From assembly GCF_004349085.1 (NCBI RefSeq), contig NZ_SMFM01000008.1, forward strand, positions 1-64,000: a stretch of DNA of 64,000 nt. Reading direction: 5' to 3'. Source of the stretch: Flavobacterium caseinilyticum. Lineage in GTDB: Bacteria; Bacteroidota; Bacteroidia; Flavobacteriales; Flavobacteriaceae. The translations under genes were made by a program, and so were the position numbers. Positions 59,912 to 64,000 of the stretch are shown here, in pieces. Under the pieces are notes generated by a model, which worked only from the letters and a program-made list of their open reading frames with translations, ran no database searches and was not told the origin of the DNA. The stretch's first letter is position 1. Each line of letters starts with the position of its first letter.

Positions 59912-62638
59912 ATGTTAAGAAAAATTAGTTACATACTTATTGTGAGCTCGACTTTGCTGCTAAGCTCCTGTAAATTTGAGGATGATGATAAAGCTAAGAT
60001 ATCTATTGGATTTTCACAAAGTATAGATTATGATATTTGGAGAAAATCAATGAACCACGCGATGGAGGTGGAAGCAGCACTTCATCCGGAGGTCAATCTG
60101 ACCATTTATAATGCGAATCGTAAAGCTAAAAAGCAAATTCAAGACATCGAAAAATTTATAGCTGATAAAGTGGATGTAATTATTGTATCTCCTTTTGAAT
60201 CAGATTCTATAATTCCTGTTATTGAAAAAGCAAAAGCAATAGGGATTCCTGTTATTATAGTAGACAGAAAAGTAAACACTTCAAATTATACAGCATATTT
60301 AGGGGCAGATAATGTTGAAGTAGGGCGAATTGTCGGGCGACATATTGTTTCGTTATCTAAAGGGAATGCGAATGTAATCGAAATTAAAGGAGCTTCTTAT
60401 ACATCACCTGGTCTAGAACGAAGTATGGGATTTAGCCAAATTATAAATCAATATCCTAATATTAAAGTAATTACTATAGATGCACAAAAAGATGAATTGC
60501 CCAAGGATTTGTTTATAAAAAGTTTGAAAAACTCTCCCGAAATAAATTATGTATATGCTTATAATGATGTAATTGCTTATCAGGCTTGGAAAGCGACCAA
60601 GGGGGAAAAGGCAAAAAACAAAATTAAATTTATTGGAGTTGATGGGCTAAATGGTCCATTTGGAGGTATTCAGCTTGTTCAGGATGGTATATTGGAATCT
60701 ACAGTTTTATATCCTACAGGAGGAAGTGAAGCGATCAAATTGGCAATGAAAATAGCGAATAAGGAGATTGTTCCTAAAAATAACAAACTCAATACCATAT
60801 TGATAAATTCGCTTAATGCAGATATTATGAGCAATCAATTTGACAAGATAACAATTCAACAATCTGACATTGAGCAACAACAAAGCGTTATCCGAAGACA
60901 AGAAGAGAAATACTCCAGCCAGAGTACTCTTTTAAAACTGTTGTTTTCTTTATTTATAGTAACATTGGGTTTAGCTATCTTCAGTATTTACTCCCGTATA
61001 ACAATAAGCAGGAAAAAGAAAGAATTAGAAGAGACAAATAAAAAAATCAAGAGTCAAAGAAATGAAATTAAAAAATTTTCCGAAGAACTAAAGAAAAGAA
61101 ATGAGGCAAGATTAAATTTTTTTATGGGTTTATCCCACGAATTCAAAACTCCCCTGACTCTAATTTTAAGTTCTGTAGAATCTTTGAGTAGTGAATTCAA
61201 GAATAAGGGAATTTCTGTTAATAAAGAAATTAGCCTGATGTATAATAATTCTATACGATTACTCCGCTTAATTAATCAATTGCTGGATTATAGAAAAGCA
61301 GAAGATAATAAGTTTGTATTAAGGGCTTCTAAAACCAATATTGTAGACTTTTCCAAGAGTATCATTTCAGATTTTGAAAGAGAAGCCCAAAAGAGAAATA
61401 TTGATTTTACATTAACTACAAACAATCCTGGACTTGATGTTTATATTGATTGTAATTTAATGGATAAGGTTTATTTTAATTTATTGTCAAACGCCTTTAA
61501 ATTTACTCCTGATAAAGGCAAAATTTCGGTATCGATTAAAGAAGACAAACCCAACAATATAGTTAAAATTTATTTTAAAGATTCTGGCATTGGTATTCCG
61601 GTTAATGAATTGAAGGAAGTTTTTAATGCTTTTTATCAAGGTTCTAATAATTATAGGAACAGTTCGGGAATTGGACTTCATCTATCAAAAAGTTTTATAG
61701 AGTTGCATAGAGGACGCATCGAAATTAATTCTAAAAACGGAACTGAATTTATAATTACACTTCAATTAGGGAAAGAGCATCTGGAAGAAAAAGAAATTTT
61801 AAATGATTCTGTTTTAAGTTATGTTCATAATTCAGATTATTTAGATTCAGAGGATATTCAAAGTGTAGAACCAAAAAACAACGAGGACAAATATTCTATT
61901 CTGTATATTGAGGACAATAGAGAATTATTAGATTTTGTTTCCCTAAAGCTCTTAACGGAATACTCCATCTATACCTCTGACGGAACCAATGCTATCGAAC
62001 GGGCATTGGAGTTAATCCCCGATATTATTATATGTGATTTAAATTTACCAGTAAAAAGTGGTTTCGAAATTTGTGAGATACTCAAGAAAGATTTAAGGAC
62101 TTCCCATATTCCTGTCATTATATTAACGGCTTCTGATGATACGGAATCGTATTCCAAAGCACTGGAGAGTGGTGCGGACATATTTTTGACGAAACCTTTT
62201 AATTTGAAATCATTGTCACAATCTATAAAGAGTTTGCTTTTTAATAGAGAGAAGGTACGCTTTTATTACACTAATAATATTGAAAATATTGTCAATAATG
62301 ACGGTGTTAATTTTGGAATATCCGAACAAGATTTTCTAAGAAAATTAAATGAGTTGATAGATAAAAACATTGACAAATCATTGTATACTGTTGAGGATTT
62401 AGCAAAAGACTTAAATATTTCACGGGTACAGTTGTATCGCAAAGTAAAAGCAATATTAGGAATTAGCGTTAGTGATCATGTTAACAATATTAGATTAGAG
62501 AAGTCAAAAGAACTTCTACTAAATACCAATCAAAATATTTCTGAAATTGCTTATTCAGTTGGGTTTTCTTCGCCTAATTATTTTTCCACGAGCTTTAAAA
62601 ACAAATATGGTGTATCTCCGAAAGAGTATAAAAAGTAA
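59912..62638 (+). CDS. Hybrid two-component regulator (HTCS) with LacI-type periplasmic sensor
   Basis: 908 residues in one chain. It starts with a lipoprotein-like signal (LLLSSC, Cys20). The periplasmic sugar-binding-protein-like sensor (about 30-310) contains DVIIVSPFESDSIIPVIEKA and YAYNDVIAYQAW. A membrane helix lies near 343-363, then a coiled coil and histidine kinase with His409 (SHEFKTPLTL) and ATP-binding N-A-F-K-F-T-P-D-K-G and DSGIGIP. The receiver domain has phospho-acceptor Asp709, and the end is an AraC-type DNA-binding domain (VGFSSPNYFSTSFKNKYGVS). Bacteroidota HTCS regulators sense a sugar and activate its utilisation locus. The sugar-porter gene downstream is the likely target. 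Confidence 0.93.
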   Translation: MLRKISYILIVSSTLLLSSCKFEDDDKAKISIGFSQSIDYDIWRKSMNHAMEVEAALHPEVNLTIYNANRKAKKQIQDIEKFIADKVDVIIVSPFESDSIIPVIEKAKAIGIPVIIVDRKVNTSNYTAYLGADNVEVGRIVGRHIVSLSKGNANVIEIKGASYTSPGLERSMGFSQIINQYPNIKVITIDAQKDELPKDLFIKSLKNSPEINYVYAYNDVIAYQAWKATKGEKAKNKIKFIGVDGLNGPFGGIQLVQDGILESTVLYPTGGSEAIKLAMKIANKEIVPKNNKLNTILINSLNADIMSNQFDKITIQQSDIEQQQSVIRRQEEKYSSQSTLLKLLFSLFIVTLGLAIFSIYSRITISRKKKELEETNKKIKSQRNEIKKFSEELKKRNEARLNFFMGLSHEFKTPLTLILSSVESLSSEFKNKGISVNKEISLMYNNSIRLLRLINQLLDYRKAEDNKFVLRASKTNIVDFSKSIISDFEREAQKRNIDFTLTTNNPGLDVYIDCNLMDKVYFNLLSNAFKFTPDKGKISVSIKEDKPNNIVKIYFKDSGIGIPVNELKEVFNAFYQGSNNYRNSSGIGLHLSKSFIELHRGRIEINSKNGTEFIITLQLGKEHLEEKEILNDSVLSYVHNSDYLDSEDIQSVEPKNNEDKYSILYIEDNRELLDFVSLKLLTEYSIYTSDGTNAIERALELIPDIIICDLNLPVKSGFEICEILKKDLRTSHIPVIILTASDDTESYSKALESGADIFLTKPFNLKSLSQSIKSLLFNREKVRFYYTNNIENIVNNDGVNFGISEQDFLRKLNELIDKNIDKSLYTVEDLAKDLNISRVQLYRKVKAILGISVSDHVNNIRLEKSKELLLNTNQNISEIAYSVGFSSPNYFSTSFKNKYGVSPKEYKK

Positions 62639-62749
62639 ATCCGAAAAGAATTTAATAAACGTATCAAAATTGTCCCCGTTTCTATGGAAAATTTGATTCA
62701 ATGTTTTACCCAATTGTAGATAATGTTATCAATATTATTTATCATTTTA

Positions 62750-62781
62750 AACCATCAAAATAAACTTTTGGTGGTTTTTTT
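62750..62781 (+). terminator. Terminator of the HTCS gene
   Basis: ACCATCAAAA-(TAAAC)-TTTTGGTGGT (one G-T pair) is followed by TTTTTT. Confidence 0.85.
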
Positions 62782-62833
62782 GTTTGTGCTCATTCACACC
62801 AGTTGATCAAATATAATTTCTACTAATGAAGGT

Positions 62834-62841
62834 TATATTTG
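62834..62841 (+). promoter_or_regulatory. TAnnTTTG box upstream of the sugar porter
   Basis: TATATTTG is a full match to the -7 consensus. No -33 TTG at normal distance is seen, as expected for an activator-dependent promoter. Confidence 0.4.
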
Positions 62842-63123
62842 CAAATTCTTTTAATAGCCTAAAACATAAACAGATAATTTTTAAAGACTTTTAATTCTTT
62901 AATTTAAATACTATTTACTTGTAACATCATTATACTTTATGTAACATAATTTAAACTATAACCTTGTAGTTGTTTTTCAATTCAACACCTAGTCCTATGG
63001 TTTTTATGGCTTTAGACGCAGTTGAGTCATATTTTTTTTGTATTGTATGTAATTGTAACATTCTTAAAATTGAATCTGCTTTATTACATATAATTTAGCA
63101 ATTCAATAATTTAATTTTACATA

Positions 63124-64000
63124 ATGAAAAAAATAGTGGTTTGGGCGTTGATTGCTTCAATGGCGGGTTTTCTCTTTGGTTTTGATACTGTAGTGATTTC
63201 AGGAGCAGATAAAAAATTACAACAACTTTGGAATTCATCCGATGCATTTCATGGAACAGTGGTTATGGGAATGGCATTGTGGGGTACTGTTATCGGTGCA
63301 ATATTTGGAGGAATTCCAACAAATAAGATTGGAAGAAAAAACACTTTACTATGGATAGGTATATTATTTTTCTTTTCAGCAATTGGCTCAGCATTTGCCA
63401 ATAATCCATTCGTTTTTGCTGCTTTTAGATTTATAGGTGGTCTAGGCGTTGGAGCATCCACCATCGCTGCTCCAGCGTATATTTCTGAAATTGCTCCGGC
63501 AAAAGATAGAGGAAGACTTGTTGCTTTTTATCAATTTAATATCGTTTTGGGTATTCTTATGGCTTTTTTGTCTAACTATCTTTTAAATGATGTAGGTGAA
63601 AATTCTTGGAGATGGATGATGGGAGTACAAGCAATTCCGTCTGTAATATATATTTCTTTAATTATTTCTATTCCTAAAAGTCCAAGATGGCTATTGTCTA
63701 AATTCAGGAATGAAGAAGCGAGAAAAGTTTTGAAGTTGATGGGTCAAGAAGCTGATTATGAAAATATGAAAAAAGAAATAGAAGTTGACAATGATAATGC
63801 ATCACTTGCAAATGATAACATATTTTTAAAGAAATACAAGAAACCTTTAGTATTAGCTTTTTTAATGGCATTTTTTAATCAACTATCTGGTATTAATGCT
63901 TTTTTATATTATTCAAGTAGGATATTTCAAGAGGCAGGTCTTGGAGAAAGCACCGCTTTACTTAGTAGTATCGGAATTGGCGTAGTAAATTTAATTTTTA
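63124..64000 (+). CDS. Sugar-porter MFS transporter (XylE/AraE-like), 5' part
   Basis: The gene runs off the window after 292 codons. It shows the sugar-porter signatures: the first helix with GFLFGFDTVVISG, the G-R-K-N loop after helix 2, RFIGGLGVGASTIAAPAYIS followed by EIAPAKDRGRL, P-K-S-P-R-W-L after helix 6, and QLSGINAFLYYSS in helix 7. These proton-coupled symporters import monosaccharides across the inner membrane. It lies downstream of the HTCS regulator, which probably controls it. The sugar is not determined. Confidence 0.92.
   Translation, partial: MKKIVVWALIASMAGFLFGFDTVVISGADKKLQQLWNSSDAFHGTVVMGMALWGTVIGAIFGGIPTNKIGRKNTLLWIGILFFFSAIGSAFANNPFVFAAFRFIGGLGVGASTIAAPAYISEIAPAKDRGRLVAFYQFNIVLGILMAFLSNYLLNDVGENSWRWMMGVQAIPSVIYISLIISIPKSPRWLLSKFRNEEARKVLKLMGQEADYENMKKEIEVDNDNASLANDNIFLKKYKKPLVLAFLMAFFNQLSGINAFLYYSSRIFQEAGLGESTALLSSIGIGVVNLIF

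Larger units (their letters stand above)
62639..63123 (+). other. Intergenic region between regulator and transporter
   Basis: 485 bp holding a terminator (62750-62781), a TATATTTG box (62834-62841) and a long AT-rich leader of about 280 bp before the transporter. The leader is long enough for regulator sites, but no direct or inverted repeat stands out. Confidence 0.55.

Overview
The window reads as accessory-rich chromosome from a member of the Bacteroidota, most likely a Flavobacteriaceae close to Flavobacterium. It is AT-rich, several genes carry TAnnTTTG-type -7 promoter boxes, and typical family markers are present: a hybrid two-component SusR/HTCS-like regulator, a split HipB/HipS/HipT-like locus, DUF6943, GH130 next to a GT4 glycosyltransferase, and XseA with the Flavobacteria-style GIGHxTN motif. 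No rRNA, complete tRNA gene or CRISPR array was seen.

Layout. 1-2.2 kb: the end of an IS21-family element (IstB C-terminus and four 24-bp terminal repeats) that truncates a gene, then an L,D-transpeptidase-like lipoprotein and two unknown genes. 2.2-6.5 kb: dispersed hairpins, two paralogous small HTH genes (one frameshifted), and an unknown gene with umuD and umuC. 6.6-8.3 kb: two genes delimited by attC-like imperfect inverted repeats. 8.7-10.9 kb: decayed xseA, xseB and an SRAP (YedK/HMCES) gene. 11.3-31 kb: a dense conflict/defence-like island. It holds an esterase; an operon with a tandem zinc-ribbon protein, three dynamin-like GTPases (one with ankyrin repeats), a membrane partner and a TPR-like membrane protein; a WYL regulator with a frameshifted DnaQ-like exonuclease; a GmrSD-like DUF262/DUF1524 protein; a DnaA-AAA+/FtsZ-like fusion; a 19-residue LRR protein; and two paralogues (12.6 and 30.4 kb) near its edges. 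31-39 kb: a GC-richer non-coding kilobase, frameshifted DUF6943, a PD-(D/E)XK nuclease, a reverse-strand four-gene cassette, the hip locus, an integrase remnant and a tRNA-Ser-like 3' fragment. This looks like decayed integrative-element material. 39-50 kb: GT4 + GH130, an alcohol dehydrogenase, an OYE reductase, a redoxin, DJ-1/PfpI, an NmrA-like protein and a Crp regulator. 50-56 kb: gene remnants, a HAD dehalogenase, a cytidylyltransferase, a CheB-like protein and small membrane proteins. 56-59 kb: a second, intact xseA-xseB-SRAP block. 59-64 kb: a type IIG restriction-modification remnant, an HTCS regulator and the start of a sugar-porter MFS gene.

Themes. (1) A DNA-damage block (unknown gene, umuD, umuC, xseA, xseB, SRAP) has been copied several times and has decayed to different degrees. 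The break points lie next to a dispersed hairpin repeat. (2) Six promoters in the 11-30 kb island share a G-N-C-A...TTTG-[A/T]-C element placed exactly 14 nt before a TAnnTTTG-like box, including those of the WYL regulator and the DnaA-FtsZ fusion. This suggests common control. (3) The DnaA-FtsZ fusion has intact Walker motifs but has lost the tubulin signature, the T3 loop and the T7 catalytic acids. It is the strongest candidate for something undescribed.
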